The notes: generated by a model from the sequence alone, not told the origin. DNA of 50,139 nt from an uncultured Clostridia bacterium (GCA_944383305.1 CALWOZ010000017.1:1-50139); one strand, 5' to 3'; counted from the stretch's first letter, positions 36,330-45,258 are shown. A program made the numbers and translations.

Positions 36330-36912
36330 AATAAGTTCTCCTTTTATAAATCTTAGATATAACTATACCAATTATTATACCACAAATTCCACCTATAATA
36401 TGAGTTATTTGTGATACATTATCATAATAAAATTTAATTCCATTATATATTTCTTTCCCAAGATACATTGTAGCAATAAGCACCATAGTAAGAGGAATTT
36501 TACCATCTTCTACATTAGTAAAAGAAGTTAAAATAATAAGCATAAAGGCAATACCACTGGCTCCTAAAAGTGCTTTGTTAGATATGATTACTTGTACAAC
36601 TCCTGTTATAAAAGCTGTTATAACAATTAAAATTAATAACATTTTAGATCCATACTTTTCTTCTAACATAGGTCCAACTATAAGTATTATTAAAAAATTA
36701 TTAAAAAAATGTTGAAAGTTAGAATGACCTAATATATGGGTAAATACTCTTATATATGATAATGGATTAGTAATACTTGAGCGATATACACTAAAAAACT
36801 TTCTTGTTATATATCCGTCTGTTATATTACCTAATATCAAAACTAATAAGCATATTAAAGCAAAAGTTAATATAACTGGTGAATTATATTTTAATTTTTT
36901 TAAATATTCCAT
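36316..36912 (-). CDS. Rhomboid-family intramembrane serine protease
   Basis: A 198-aa protein with six membrane segments. The rhomboid catalytic dyad is visible: Ser in LLGASGIAFM (about residue 118) and His in QITHIIGGICG (about 170). The loop motif GHSNFQHFFNNFLIILIVGPMLEEKYG matches the family's conserved HxxxHxxxN region, with Asn and Gly-Pro-x-x-E retained. It should cleave membrane proteins within the bilayer; substrates are unknown. AGGAGG precedes the ATG. It forms a small operon with the acidic protein downstream and perhaps the GNAT gene upstream. Confidence 0.92.
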   Translation of the reverse strand: MEYLKKLKYNSPVILTFALICLLVLILGNITDGYITRKFFSVYRSSITNPLSYIRVFTHILGHSNFQHFFNNFLIILIVGPMLEEKYGSKMLLILIVITAFITGVVQVIISNKALLGASGIAFMLIILTSFTNVEDGKIPLTMVLIATMYLGKEIYNGIKFYYDNVSQITHIIGGICGIIIGIVISKIYKRRTYYDKT

Positions 36913-36933
36913 ATATCCTCCTTAAATATTATA

Positions 36934-37521
36934 TTAAATATCTTTTTCTATAAAATGTTGTGAATATTTGTTCCAATAACCTTTGTATATTCTTTTTTCC
37001 CCATCTAAGTTAAGTTGATACATTCTAAATGTAACTAATATATTTTTAGGCTGCCATTGTTCTTTATATGTATAACAATAAGTCATACCAATATTTTTTA
37101 TTATATTTCCACTTCTTTGATTATTAATATCATATGTAGCTGTAATATAAGGTATACTATGTTTTTTAAGATATTCTACAAATGCTTTTGTGGCTTCTGT
37201 CATAATTTTATTATTCCAAAATTCTTTTCTAAGTCCATATCCTAAATCATAACTATCATCATTAGATAAATGTATATATCCTATTGGTATATTATCTTCT
37301 TTTAAACATATAGCATATTTATAGGGATTGTTATTGTTATATTCATTTTCATATTTTTCATAAAAAAGATTTTCTGCTTCTTTTAAAGACTTTAATGGAT
37401 ACCACGGTAAATATGTATTAGCCTCTTCATCTTTATATATATTAAATATTGCCTGTATATCATCTTTAGTAAACTGTCTTAAAATAAGACGATTTGTATA
37501 TATTTTTTCTTTTATTGTCAT
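36934..37521 (-). CDS. GNAT-family N-acetyltransferase (RimJ/RimL-like)
   Basis: The start at 37521 (MTIKEKIYTNRLILRQF) is preferred because AAGGAG lies 8 bases before it; an upstream in-frame ATG (37545) would include that site. The 195-aa product has the RimJ/RimL-type opening TNRLILRQFTKDDIQAIF, acetyl-CoA-binding strands DSYDLGYGLRKEFWNNKIMTEATKAF, and NQRSGNIIKNIGMTY at the end. It acetylates an amino group of an unknown substrate. The short intergenic repeat element E lies immediately upstream, so its promoter must lie in or behind that element. Confidence 0.9.
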   Translation of the reverse strand: MTIKEKIYTNRLILRQFTKDDIQAIFNIYKDEEANTYLPWYPLKSLKEAENLFYEKYENEYNNNNPYKYAICLKEDNIPIGYIHLSNDDSYDLGYGLRKEFWNNKIMTEATKAFVEYLKKHSIPYITATYDINNQRSGNIIKNIGMTYCYTYKEQWQPKNILVTFRMYQLNLDGEKRIYKGYWNKYSQHFIEKDI

Positions 37522-37538
37522 AATATGCTCCTTAAAAT

Positions 37539-37620
37539 AAATCAATTTTTTTGATACTTCGTATCAAAAAACAACTATTCCTATTATTTTTCAAAATAAA
37601 GTCATAGCTTAATTGAAATT
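37539..37620. repeat. Intergenic TCAATT inverted-repeat element, copy E (short)
   Basis: AAATCAATTTTTTTGATACTTCG at the left, AAGTCATAGCTTAATTGAAATT at the right, and CTATTCCTATTATTTTTCAAAATAAAG between. It lacks the long central hairpin of copies A-D. It abuts the terminator at 37621-37653 and ends 5 bases before the ribosome site of the GNAT gene. Confidence 0.7.
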
Positions 37621-37653
37621 ATAAATTACCTATACAATGTATAGGTAATTTAT
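37621..37653 (-). terminator. Terminator of the MacAB-type operon
   Basis: A perfect 15-bp stem, ATAAATTACCTATAC with GTATAGGTAATTTAT, around a 3-base loop, 8 bases after the stop codon of the distal permease gene. Confidence 0.8.
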
Positions 37654-37660
37654 ATTAAAA

Positions 37661-38890
37661 TTATTCATATCTAAGTGCTTCTATTGGGTCTAATTTTGCT
37701 GCCTTACCAGCTGGATAAACTCCAAATATAACACCTACAATAGTTGAAACAAGCATTGCACCTATTGATACAGGCATAGATAAAACTGGTGGTTTCATTT
37801 CCATACCAGTACTAATTGTAAAAAATGAATTAAGAAAATTACCTAGAACCATACTAACAGAATATCCTACTATTATACCAATAATACCACCTAAGGCACA
37901 TATAAACATAGATTCTATTAAAAACTGTGTTTTTATATTACTATTAGTAGCTCCTAGTGACTTTCTTATGCCTATTTCTCGTGTTCTTTCTGTTACTGTC
38001 ACAAGCATTATGTTCATAACACCTATACCACCTACTAAAAGGGATATACTTGCTACAAATCCTATAAATACAGTAAACATATTTATAACTTGTTCTATTT
38101 GTTTTATTTGTTCCATATTAGATATAGCCATATACTTATCATCTGTTGTGTTATGATTAGCCGCTAATATTCTTACTATTTCATTTTTGGTTCTTGTCAA
38201 GTTTTCAGTGTCATTAAGCTCTACATATAACATATCTACTTGTTCTGTATCGTATATATCAAGTGCTGTATTAAGAGGCATTGGTATCATAGTACCCATC
38301 AAAGCTTCATTTTCTGAACTTATTACACCTACTACTTGAAATTTATAGTCTTTATTGTTTATAAATAAGTTTACTTCTTCGCCTACAACGTCTTTTCTTC
38401 CAAATACTTTCATTGCCATATTTTCATCTATAAGGCATACTTTTGCTTTGGTACTATTTTCCTTCTCTGTAAAAACTCTACCATATTTTAGTTTAAAAAA
38501 GTTTTTTTGCATATAAGAAAACTCTACTTCAGACCCAAACATATTAACTGTTTCTTCTTCTTCAGGATTTTTAAGAGTTATACTTCCTCTTAAACTAACA
38601 TAGCCAGAAACATATTTTATATTAGGGTGACTTTTTAAAGATTCTGCATCATCTATAGAAATGTTATCCTTTGATGTAACCCCTGAGCTCCAATTTGTTA
38701 CAATTTGTATAGATTTAGAATTTAATATATCAAAAGCACTTTTTATAGTATTTTCAAACCCTTTACCAAGAGCTGTTATTGTTATAACAGAAGAAACACC
38801 TATTATAATACCTATCATTGTAAGAAATGTTCTCATTTTGTTAGAAAAAACACTAGATATAGCAGCTGATATATTTTCAAAAATATTCAT
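37661..38890 (-). CDS. MacB-type ABC transporter permease (second of two)
   Basis: A 409-aa permease of the FtsX/MacB class. Residues about 20-45 hold the first membrane helix (MRTFLTMIGIIIGVSSVITIT). A large extracytoplasmic MacB-PCD domain follows (about 45-270), then three helices near the end, with GGIGVMNIMLVTVTERTREIGIRKSLGA between them and the signature GVIFGVYPAGKAAKLDPIEALRYE at the C-terminus. Such pumps drive extrusion of peptides, antibiotics or lipoproteins by mechanotransmission. It lies 15 bases after a paralogous permease gene with the same C-terminus, so the transporter may be a heterodimer. Confidence 0.93.
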   Translation of the reverse strand: MNIFENISAAISSVFSNKMRTFLTMIGIIIGVSSVITITALGKGFENTIKSAFDILNSKSIQIVTNWSSGVTSKDNISIDDAESLKSHPNIKYVSGYVSLRGSITLKNPEEEETVNMFGSEVEFSYMQKNFFKLKYGRVFTEKENSTKAKVCLIDENMAMKVFGRKDVVGEEVNLFINNKDYKFQVVGVISSENEALMGTMIPMPLNTALDIYDTEQVDMLYVELNDTENLTRTKNEIVRILAANHNTTDDKYMAISNMEQIKQIEQVINMFTVFIGFVASISLLVGGIGVMNIMLVTVTERTREIGIRKSLGATNSNIKTQFLIESMFICALGGIIGIIVGYSVSMVLGNFLNSFFTISTGMEMKPPVLSMPVSIGAMLVSTIVGVIFGVYPAGKAAKLDPIEALRYE

Positions 38891-38905
38891 ATTATCACAC
38901 TCCTT

Positions 38906-40126
38906 TTATTCATATCTAAGTGCTTCTATCGGGTCAAGTTTTGCGGCTTTTCCCGCTGGATAAACTCCAAATATAACACCTATCATACTAGATATTAAAA
39001 CTGCACCTATAACAACTGGTATAGAAACCTCTGGTTTTAAAGTAGAGCCCATAAGAGATATTACTTTGCCTGCTAAAAAACTACCTATATATCCTAAAAT
39101 TATACCTACTACACCACCAAGTAGTGCTACTGTTATAGCTTCTATTAAAAATTGCATTTTTATATTACTATTAGTAGCTCCTAAAGATTTTCTTATACCA
39201 ATTTCTTTTGTTCTTTCTGTTACTGTCACAAGCATTATGTTCATAACACCTATACCACCTACTAAAAGAGATATACTAGCTACAAGTCCTATAAACACAG
39301 TAAACATTTGTATAGTAGCACTCATAGTATTCATCATTTCAAAACTACCTGAAACTTGATATTTTTCTTCTTGGTTATTGTGATTACTAGTTAATACTTT
39401 TAATATTTCTCTTTTAGTTTTATCAAATATACTACTATCTATAACTTTTAAATTAATTGTTTCAAATGTTTGCTCTGTATTGCCTAAAAAATCCATAGAT
39501 GTTTCTATTGGAAAATATATTGAAGGAGTATAAAAATCTGCTTGTTCTATTTCATAAACACCTATTACCTCTAACTCTATGCTTTTTATATCACCAAAAA
39601 CAGTCTCTGCAGATATAGTCTCGCCTATGGCATCTTCTCTTCCAAATATTTCTTTAGCAAGGTTATTATCTATTACACATACTTTAGATTTACCTTGTCT
39701 ATCTTTTTCATCTATAAATCTACCATATTTCATTTTTAAATTTTTTAAGCCTTTAGCATCTTCATTTGTTCCATTTAATATACAACTTTTTAACTGTGAT
39801 GGGTCTTTTAGCTCTACTGAAACATTAGAACCATAAGATGGTGAAACAAATTCTATATTTTCAAGCTCTCTTAAAGAATCTAAATCTTTTAATGTAAATT
39901 TATCTTTATCTCTTATTGTTTCATTATATGATGTATAAACTTCTATCGCACCAGCGTCTATACCTGAAAATGTTTCATTCATATCATTTTGAAAACCTTT
40001 GCCTATGGCAGTTATAATTATAACAGCTGTTATCCCGATAATTATTCCAAGAGTTGTAAGAAAGGTTCTCATTTTACTAGAAAGAATATTAAATATAGCC
40101 GATTTAAAATTCTCTATAATATTCAT
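38906..40126 (-). CDS. MacB-type ABC transporter permease (first of two)
   Basis: A 406-aa paralogue of the following permease with the same layout: N-terminal helix (MRTFLTTLGIIIGITAVIII), MacB-PCD periplasmic-type domain, three C-terminal helices, and the same RTKEIGIRKSLGATNSNIK coupling loop and LDPIEALRYE end. The extracytoplasmic domains differ much more than the membrane parts. Its ATG overlaps the stop of the ATPase gene (TAATG), so translation is coupled. Tandem duplication followed by divergence of the outer domain is the simplest explanation. Confidence 0.93.
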   Translation of the reverse strand: MNIIENFKSAIFNILSSKMRTFLTTLGIIIGITAVIIITAIGKGFQNDMNETFSGIDAGAIEVYTSYNETIRDKDKFTLKDLDSLRELENIEFVSPSYGSNVSVELKDPSQLKSCILNGTNEDAKGLKNLKMKYGRFIDEKDRQGKSKVCVIDNNLAKEIFGREDAIGETISAETVFGDIKSIELEVIGVYEIEQADFYTPSIYFPIETSMDFLGNTEQTFETINLKVIDSSIFDKTKREILKVLTSNHNNQEEKYQVSGSFEMMNTMSATIQMFTVFIGLVASISLLVGGIGVMNIMLVTVTERTKEIGIRKSLGATNSNIKMQFLIEAITVALLGGVVGIILGYIGSFLAGKVISLMGSTLKPEVSIPVVIGAVLISSMIGVIFGVYPAGKAAKLDPIEALRYE

Positions 40127-40833
40127 TAGTCCTCACCTACAATCTTTTGTGGTTGATTTAAGTAGTCCTCAAGGACAACTCCATCTTTAAAACGTATTAT
40201 TCTTTTTGTATATTCAGCAACGTCTGGTTCGTGAGTTACCATAACTATTGTTACTCCGTTGTTGTTTAGTTTTTGAAAAATTTCTATAATTTCAAAAGTA
40301 GACTTAGAATCTAGATTACCTGTTGGTTCGTCGGCTAGTATTATAGCTGGGTCATTTACAAGACTTCTAGCTATGGCTACTCTTTGTCTTTGTCCACCAG
40401 ACATTTCGTTTGGTTTATGGTGCTCTCTCCCCAAAAGCCCTACTATATCTAAAGAATGTAGCGCTTTTTTTCTTCTTTCTTCTCTCCCAATGCCTGCATA
40501 TACCATTGGTAATTCTACATTTTGTAAAGCAGAAAGCTTTGGTAAAAGATTAAAGGATTGAAAAACAAATCCTATTTTTTTATTTCTAACATATGCTAGC
40601 TTTTTTCCTGATATTTTGCTAACATCTTCTCCGTCTAATATGTACTGTCCTGATGATAAAGTGTCTAAACACCCTAAAATATTCATCATTGTAGATTTAC
40701 CACAACCAGAAGACCCCATTATAGATACAAACTCACCAGGAGAAACACTAAAGTTTATACCTTTTAAAGCCTCTACTTCTATTTTACCATTTTTATATAC
40801 CTTTTTCACATCTTTTATTTCTATTATACTCAT
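40126..40833 (-). CDS. ABC transporter ATP-binding protein (MacB/LolD type)
   Basis: The 235-aa ATPase of the efflux pump. Walker A is GSSGCGKSTMMN, the Q-loop is VFQSFNLL, the signature is MSGGQRQRVAIARSL, Walker B is AIILADEPTGNLDS, and the switch His is in VTHEPDVAEYTKRI. The LPKLSALQNVELPMVYAG stretch and the whole layout are those of LolD/MacB-type cassettes. It is encoded between the membrane-fusion protein (12 bases upstream) and the two permeases. Confidence 0.95.
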   Translation of the reverse strand: MSIIEIKDVKKVYKNGKIEVEALKGINFSVSPGEFVSIMGSSGCGKSTMMNILGCLDTLSSGQYILDGEDVSKISGKKLAYVRNKKIGFVFQSFNLLPKLSALQNVELPMVYAGIGREERRKKALHSLDIVGLLGREHHKPNEMSGGQRQRVAIARSLVNDPAIILADEPTGNLDSKSTFEIIEIFQKLNNNGVTIVMVTHEPDVAEYTKRIIRFKDGVVLEDYLNQPQKIVGED

Positions 40834-40845
40834 ATTTGTACCTCC

Positions 40846-42249
40846 CTACATACCAGCATTACCACCTTGTTGGCTTGTTTCTTCTAATGGATTAATTTTC
40901 ATACCTTCTTGCATATTTTCTGTAGGAGCAGATACTACTTTTTCACCTTGTGAAAGTCCTTCTACTGATGCCATAGAGTTTTTAATAGATTTTACTTTTA
41001 TAGTTCTCTTTTCTAAAGTTCCATCTTCTTTAACGACAAATACATATTCTGAGCTTACATCGTCTTTTTTCTCTGACATATAAGACATTATAGGAATAAC
41101 TAAAGCATTTTCATCTACTTTTGTTGTTATAGTTAAATCTGTTGTATATCCTGCCTTTAATGTTGTGTTGTTAGGCATAGACACTTCTACTTTTACTACA
41201 CTTTTTTCACTCCCTCCTACATTTTTTGTTTCAGCTAAAGGATATACTTTTGTTATTTGTCCTTCAAATTCTTCATCTGTTGTCTCACTTGTTATTAAAA
41301 CACTTTGACCAACGGCTATTCCGTCCATATCATATTCTGGTATGTAAGATTCTATAACAAGGTCATTTAAGTTTCCAACTTCGGCTACTATTTTCCCCTC
41401 TGTTACGGCTTCTCCATCTGATACATAAAGTTTAACTAAAGTACCTGTTATAGGTGATGTAGATGAAACTTCAAAATCATTTATATCTTGTGTAAGTTGG
41501 TTTACTCTAAGTTGAGCTTGTTGTACAATAACTTTTTGACTATCTATTTTATTTTGTGTACTAGGGTCTGACTCTTTATTTTTTGCTGTTTCATACTGTG
41601 ACTTATTAGCCTCTAATTGTTTTTTAGCTGCATCTAAGCTGTTTTGAGCACTTGTTTTTTGGTTTTGTAAGTTTGTAAGTGCTGTTTCAAAATTATTAAA
41701 TTCTGTTAAAGATATTGCCCCTTGAGAATATAATATATTTGCTCCGTCTAAGTCTGTTTGTGCTTTAGATATATCTTTATCTAATTGTGTAAGGTTATTT
41801 TCTAAATCTAATATAGACTTTTCTGATTGGCTAATTTGTGCCTCTAATTGTTTTAACTGACTTTCATCTGTTGGTAAATTAAGTCCTTCTAAAGCTAAAT
41901 TAGCAGATTTTAAAGAAAGTTTAGCATCGTCTAATTGTCTTTGTAAATCTTCTAAGGCTGACTTATCATATTGTACTATAATGTCACCTTGATTTACAGA
42001 ATCCCCTTCATTTATAGGTAGACTGTTTACTTTTCCAGTATTTTTAGCATATACGGATATTTTATCTCTAAAAGCAACTATACCATCTGCATCAACTGTT
42101 GTTACCATTCTTTGTGTATCTACGTTACTTACTTGAACAGTTGGTACTGTTTCTACATTTTTAGGCTTCATCATAGATGAAGCAAAAACTCCTACTCCTG
42201 CTACTACTATTACTAAAACACTAGCTATTATTGCTATTTTCTTTTTCAT
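40846..42249 (-). CDS. Efflux membrane-fusion protein (HlyD/MacA type)
   Basis: A 467-aa periplasmic-adaptor-like protein anchored by an N-terminal membrane segment (KKKIAIIASVLVIVVAGVGVFASSM). Halves of a lipoyl/barrel-sandwich domain (about 55-90 and 270-300: VNSLPINEGDSVNQGDIIVQYD; LVKLYVSDGEAVTEGKIVAEVG) flank a long coiled-coil hairpin (about 95-260). Beta-barrel and membrane-proximal domains follow. In Gram-positives it forms the extracellular part of MacAB-like pumps such as YknXYZ or VgaA-independent peptide exporters. AGGAGGA precedes the ATG. It is the first gene of the operon; no regulator is adjacent. Confidence 0.93.
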   Translation of the reverse strand: MKKKIAIIASVLVIVVAGVGVFASSMMKPKNVETVPTVQVSNVDTQRMVTTVDADGIVAFRDKISVYAKNTGKVNSLPINEGDSVNQGDIIVQYDKSALEDLQRQLDDAKLSLKSANLALEGLNLPTDESQLKQLEAQISQSEKSILDLENNLTQLDKDISKAQTDLDGANILYSQGAISLTEFNNFETALTNLQNQKTSAQNSLDAAKKQLEANKSQYETAKNKESDPSTQNKIDSQKVIVQQAQLRVNQLTQDINDFEVSSTSPITGTLVKLYVSDGEAVTEGKIVAEVGNLNDLVIESYIPEYDMDGIAVGQSVLITSETTDEEFEGQITKVYPLAETKNVGGSEKSVVKVEVSMPNNTTLKAGYTTDLTITTKVDENALVIPIMSYMSEKKDDVSSEYVFVVKEDGTLEKRTIKVKSIKNSMASVEGLSQGEKVVSAPTENMQEGMKINPLEETSQQGGNAGM

Positions 42250-42307
42250 ATTTCTATCCTCCTAAAAATCATTTTAATATGATACGAATAATTTTAAAAA
42301 AGTATTA

Positions 42308-43315
42308 TTAATTATCAAAATTTATACCAAAATGTTTGTATCCTATATTAGTTATTTCTCGACCTCTAGGTGTTCTTTTTATAAATCCTAATTGAATAAG
42401 ATAAGGCTCATAAACTTCTTCTATTGTATCGCTTTCTTCTCCAATAGATACTGCAAGATTGTCTACACCAACAGGACCTCCTGAAAATTTTTCTATAATA
42501 GTCTTTAATATTTTTTGGTCAATATTATCAAGACCTAATTTATCTACTTCTAATAGATTTAATGTTTCATCGGCTACTTTTTTGTTTATTTTACCATCAT
42601 ATCTAACTTGAGCAAAATCTCTAACTCTTTTTAATAATCTATTAGCTATTCTTGGAGTGCCTCTGGAGCGTCTAGCTATTTCTAATGCACCTTCATCATC
42701 TATTTCTATGTCTAAAACACCAGCAGAGCGTATTACAATATGTTTAAGTTCTTGTGCTTCATACATTTCTAAGCGACTAATAACGCCAAATCTATCTCTT
42801 AAGGGATTTGTCAAAAGTCCTATTCTAGTTGTTGCTCCTATAAGAGTAAACTTTGGTAAATCTACTCTTATACTTTTGCTAGATGGACCTTTACCTATCA
42901 TTATATCAAGAGAAAAATCCTCCATAGCTGGATATAATACTTCTTCTATCGTTCTGTTAAGTCTGTGAATTTCATCTACAAATAAAATGTCCCCTTCATT
43001 TAAGGAGTTTAATATAGCTGCCATATCTCCTGGGCGTTCTATAGCTGGTCCTGACGTTGTCTTTATATTTACACCCATTTCATTGGCTATAATATTAGAT
43101 AATGTAGTTTTACCAAGACCGGGAGGGCCGTATAAAAGAACGTGGTCTAAAGGCTCATTTCTAATTTTTGCAGCCTCTATATAGACTTTTAAAGTTTCTT
43201 TTACCTTTTTTTGACCTATGTATGTGTCTATTGTCTGAGGTCTTAGCTTTGTTTCTATCTCTATATCTTCTTGTCTAAAATCTGATGTGATTATTCTGTC
43301 TTTTATGTTAATCAC
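42308..43315 (-). CDS. ruvB: Holliday junction branch-migration helicase RuvB
   Basis: The 335-aa AAA+ motor of the RuvAB complex. Walker A is [19 protein letters not shown] (about 59-77), Walker B is [12 protein letters not shown], and sensor 1 is [21 protein letters not shown]. The C-terminal winged helix ends [15 protein letters not shown]. Start choice is odd: the only canonical codon near the family start (RIITSDF) is GTG at 43315, which is itself part of the ribosome site AAAGGAGGTGAT. Codons ATT (43312) and ATA (43306) are in frame downstream, and only ATA has normal spacing of 8. It starts 5 bases after ruvA. Confidence 0.95.
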   Translation of the reverse strand: MINIKDRIITSDFRQEDIEIETKLRPQTIDTYIGQKKVKETLKVYIEAAKIRNEPLDHVLLYGPPGLGKTTLSNIIANEMGVNIKTTSGPAIERPGDMAAILNSLNEGDILFVDEIHRLNRTIEEVLYPAMEDFSLDIMIGKGPSSKSIRVDLPKFTLIGATTRIGLLTNPLRDRFGVISRLEMYEAQELKHIVIRSAGVLDIEIDDEGALEIARRSRGTPRIANRLLKRVRDFAQVRYDGKINKKVADETLNLLEVDKLGLDNIDQKILKTIIEKFSGGPVGVDNLAVSIGEESDTIEEVYEPYLIQLGFIKRTPRGREITNIGYKHFGINFDN

Positions 43316-43320
43316 CTCCT

Positions 43321-43917
43321 TTATTTAGATAACTTTTTAAGACATAAACTTATCATTTTATCTACAGATATATTTTTATCTTCAATAGAATTAATAGATT
43401 TTACTATTTCTTGTCTTGTAAAGCCAAGGGCTATTAATGCCTCTAATGTTTCTTTAGTTGTGTCGTCTTCTTCTATGTCATTAATTACTTGTGGTTCTAT
43501 ATTTATAGCATCTGATATGTCTACTTTGTCTTTTAACTCTAAGGCTATTCTTTGAGCTATTTTTTTACCAATACCTTGTCCACTAGATAATGCCTTTATA
43601 TCTGAGGTTATAATAGCTGTTATTATTTCTTGTGGTGTCATTACGTTTAAAAGTGCTATTGCTCCTTTTGGACCGACGCCCGATACAGTAATAAGCCTTT
43701 CAAAAAGTTGTAGTTCATCTAATGTTAAAAATCCAAAGAGAGAGATTTCTCCCTCTTTAACATTCATAAAGGTATATATCTTTACATTTTGTCTATTTTT
43801 ATATAAATAAGAATATAGTTTTTCAGAAACATTCACTTTATATCCTATGCCATTGTTTTCTATTATTATTAATCCTTCTTTTAATATTTCTATGTTACCT
43901 TTTATAAAACTAATCAT
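43321..43917 (-). CDS. ruvA: Holliday junction DNA helicase subunit RuvA
   Basis: RuvA binds the four-way junction and loads RuvB. The 198-aa protein has the N-terminal OB fold ([30 protein letters not shown]), the two helix-hairpin-helix motifs ([17 protein letters not shown] and [23 protein letters not shown]), an acidic linker, and the C-terminal domain [16 protein letters not shown] that contacts RuvB. The ribosome site AGAGGT overlaps the stop codon of the DUF4250 gene upstream. ruvC is not adjacent in this window. Confidence 0.96.
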   Translation of the reverse strand: MISFIKGNIEILKEGLIIIENNGIGYKVNVSEKLYSYLYKNRQNVKIYTFMNVKEGEISLFGFLTLDELQLFERLITVSGVGPKGAIALLNVMTPQEIITAIITSDIKALSSGQGIGKKIAQRIALELKDKVDISDAINIEPQVINDIEEDDTTKETLEALIALGFTRQEIVKSINSIEDKNISVDKMISLCLKKLSK

Positions 43918-43925
43918 ATTTACCT

Positions 43926-44105
43926 CTAAGCTTTAAATTGATTTTCATTAGTTATATATTTGTATCCTATGTTATTAAGCTTTTGCTCTATTTCATTTTT
44001 ATCTATATTATAACTTTCACAAAAACTATCTAAACTATCAAAATCATCTCTAAGCTTTGTATTTATAAAACTTAATAACATATATGGGTCTTTTGGTATA
44101 TTCAT
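43926..44105 (-). CDS. DUF4250 small protein
   Basis: A 59-aa gene too short for usual ORF cut-offs. The product starts MNIPKDPYMLLSFINTKLRD and continues DFDSLDSFCESYNIDKNEIE, then LNNIGYKYITNENQF. This is the DUF4250 pattern (MNLPKDPxMLLSxVNxKLRD ... GYxYDxxxNQF) typical of Clostridia, of unknown function. AAGGAGAG lies about 8 bases before the ATG. It is 8 bases upstream of ruvA with overlapping ribosome site, so it is probably the first gene of the ruvAB unit. Confidence 0.88.
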   Translation of the reverse strand: MNIPKDPYMLLSFINTKLRDDFDSLDSFCESYNIDKNEIEQKLNNIGYKYITNENQFKA

Positions 44106-44164
44106 ATTTATTATCTCTCCTTAAAAAGTTTATCTTTTATTATAACATATATATATTAAAATTT

Positions 44165-44215
44165 CTACATTTTATTTATTTTATCTAAGCTATTAAGGTC
44201 ATCTCTAAGCTTTGT
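44165..44215 (-). pseudogene. Duplicated fragment of the DUF4250 gene
   Basis: On the minus strand a frame reads TKLRDDLNSLDKINKM and stop, matching TKLRDDFDSLDSF of the intact gene at 43926. At DNA level AAAGCTTAGAGATGA is identical in both. It is a partial upstream duplication without start codon or ribosome site. Confidence 0.55.
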
Positions 44216-44277
44216 TATATATTTTTATATTTACATTATATTAAAATAATAATATAATATTTTTAATACAATAAGGT

Positions 44278-44577
44278 GTGGTGGTTTATATTAATAAGCT
44301 TTTTAATAAAAATATTGATAAAATAAGTCTTTTTTTACTTTTATTTAACTTTTTAGCTTTTTTTATAAATACTAAATATGGTTCTTTATATTCCTACTTT
44401 TTTAAAAATTATGATGGTATAGTTAGTAGTTTTGTGTTTATTTTATGTTACATTTTGGCTAAAAAGAAAAATAGTAAATATTCTACGATAACTTTAAAGA
44501 TTTTAAAATTTCTTATTATAATAATATTTTTTATGTGTATATTTGTATTTATATCAAATATTGTTTATAATCTTTAA
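44278..44577 (+). CDS. Small integral membrane protein of unknown function
   Basis: I do not recognise this 99-aa protein. Three hydrophobic segments lie at about residues 15-33, 46-62 and 72-96, separated by Lys-rich turns (AKKKNSKYS), so it looks like a genuine membrane protein. The start is GTG at 44278 or 44281, with AAGG a few bases upstream; both are weak. It is convergent with the Dph6-like gene, ending 5 bases from it, with no terminator visible between. Confidence is limited by composition: AT-rich DNA easily encodes hydrophobic residues. Confidence 0.5.
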   Translation: MVVYINKLFNKNIDKISLFLLLFNFLAFFINTKYGSLYSYFFKNYDGIVSSFVFILCYILAKKKNSKYSTITLKILKFLIIIIFFMCIFVFISNIVYNL

Positions 44578-44582
44578 ATTTT

Positions 44583-45254
44583 TTATATGTCTTTTATAGG
44601 TAAAATAGAATATTCATTTTCTTCTATTTTTTCACCTAATTTAAAGTTTACTTTTTCTTTAAATATAGGTCCGTCTGATACAAAGGTGTGATATTCTCCA
44701 TTTTCTCCACATATATCTGCACCTTCTTTTTCTATTTGTTCACATATTTCTTTTGTCATAGTCATACCTAAAAATCTATCATCTAATTTATTAGTATTTA
44801 TAACTGTAAAGTTAGCTATAAATCCACTTTCTAAAAATTCATATACAAGTTTTTTTCTATCTTCTTTCCAAAGTGGAAAGCAAGGCTTAAGCCCTACATT
44901 TTCGCATCTTTCGCTACACCATTTAAGATGCCCTTCTAAATCTATATCTCCAAATATACATACCTCTGCTCCTTGCTCCTTTGCCTTTATAAGTGCCTTT
45001 TCAAAGTTTTCGGTGTATTCTTCGCCACTTGTTTCTATAAGCCATATGGGAATATTTAAAGATTTAGACACACTGTCTAAAACTCCTTTAGGTACACCGT
45101 GAAACCAGGATAAATTTCTATCTTTATTATAAGTTATTATAAAGCATAAAGGCTTAAGCCCTGCTTTTATAGCTCTATATATAGAAAGCATACTATCTTT
45201 ACCACCACTATAAGATGCTACAAATTTTTTACCTTTTAATTCTTTTTCTATCAT
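44583..45254 (-). CDS. Dph6-related ATP pyrophosphatase (diphthine ammonia-ligase-like)
   Basis: A 223-aa N-type ATP pyrophosphatase. The PP-loop is FVASYSGGKDSMLSIYRA (about 12-29). The Dph6/MJ0570-type motifs GVPKGVLDSVSKSLNIPI, GAEVCIFGDIDLEGHLKWCSERCENVGLKPCFPLW, and GADICGENGEYHTFVSDGPIF are all present; GENGE-H-TFV is the family signature. In eukaryotes the relative amidates diphthine on EF-2, which bacteria lack, so the substrate here must differ. It ends a five-gene cobamide operon, 4 bases behind cobD, so it may activate a carboxylate for amide formation or salvage in that pathway; this is inference. Confidence 0.85.
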   Translation of the reverse strand: MIEKELKGKKFVASYSGGKDSMLSIYRAIKAGLKPLCFIITYNKDRNLSWFHGVPKGVLDSVSKSLNIPIWLIETSGEEYTENFEKALIKAKEQGAEVCIFGDIDLEGHLKWCSERCENVGLKPCFPLWKEDRKKLVYEFLESGFIANFTVINTNKLDDRFLGMTMTKEICEQIEKEGADICGENGEYHTFVSDGPIFKEKVNFKLGEKIEENEYSILPIKDI

Positions 45255-45258
45255 TTTA

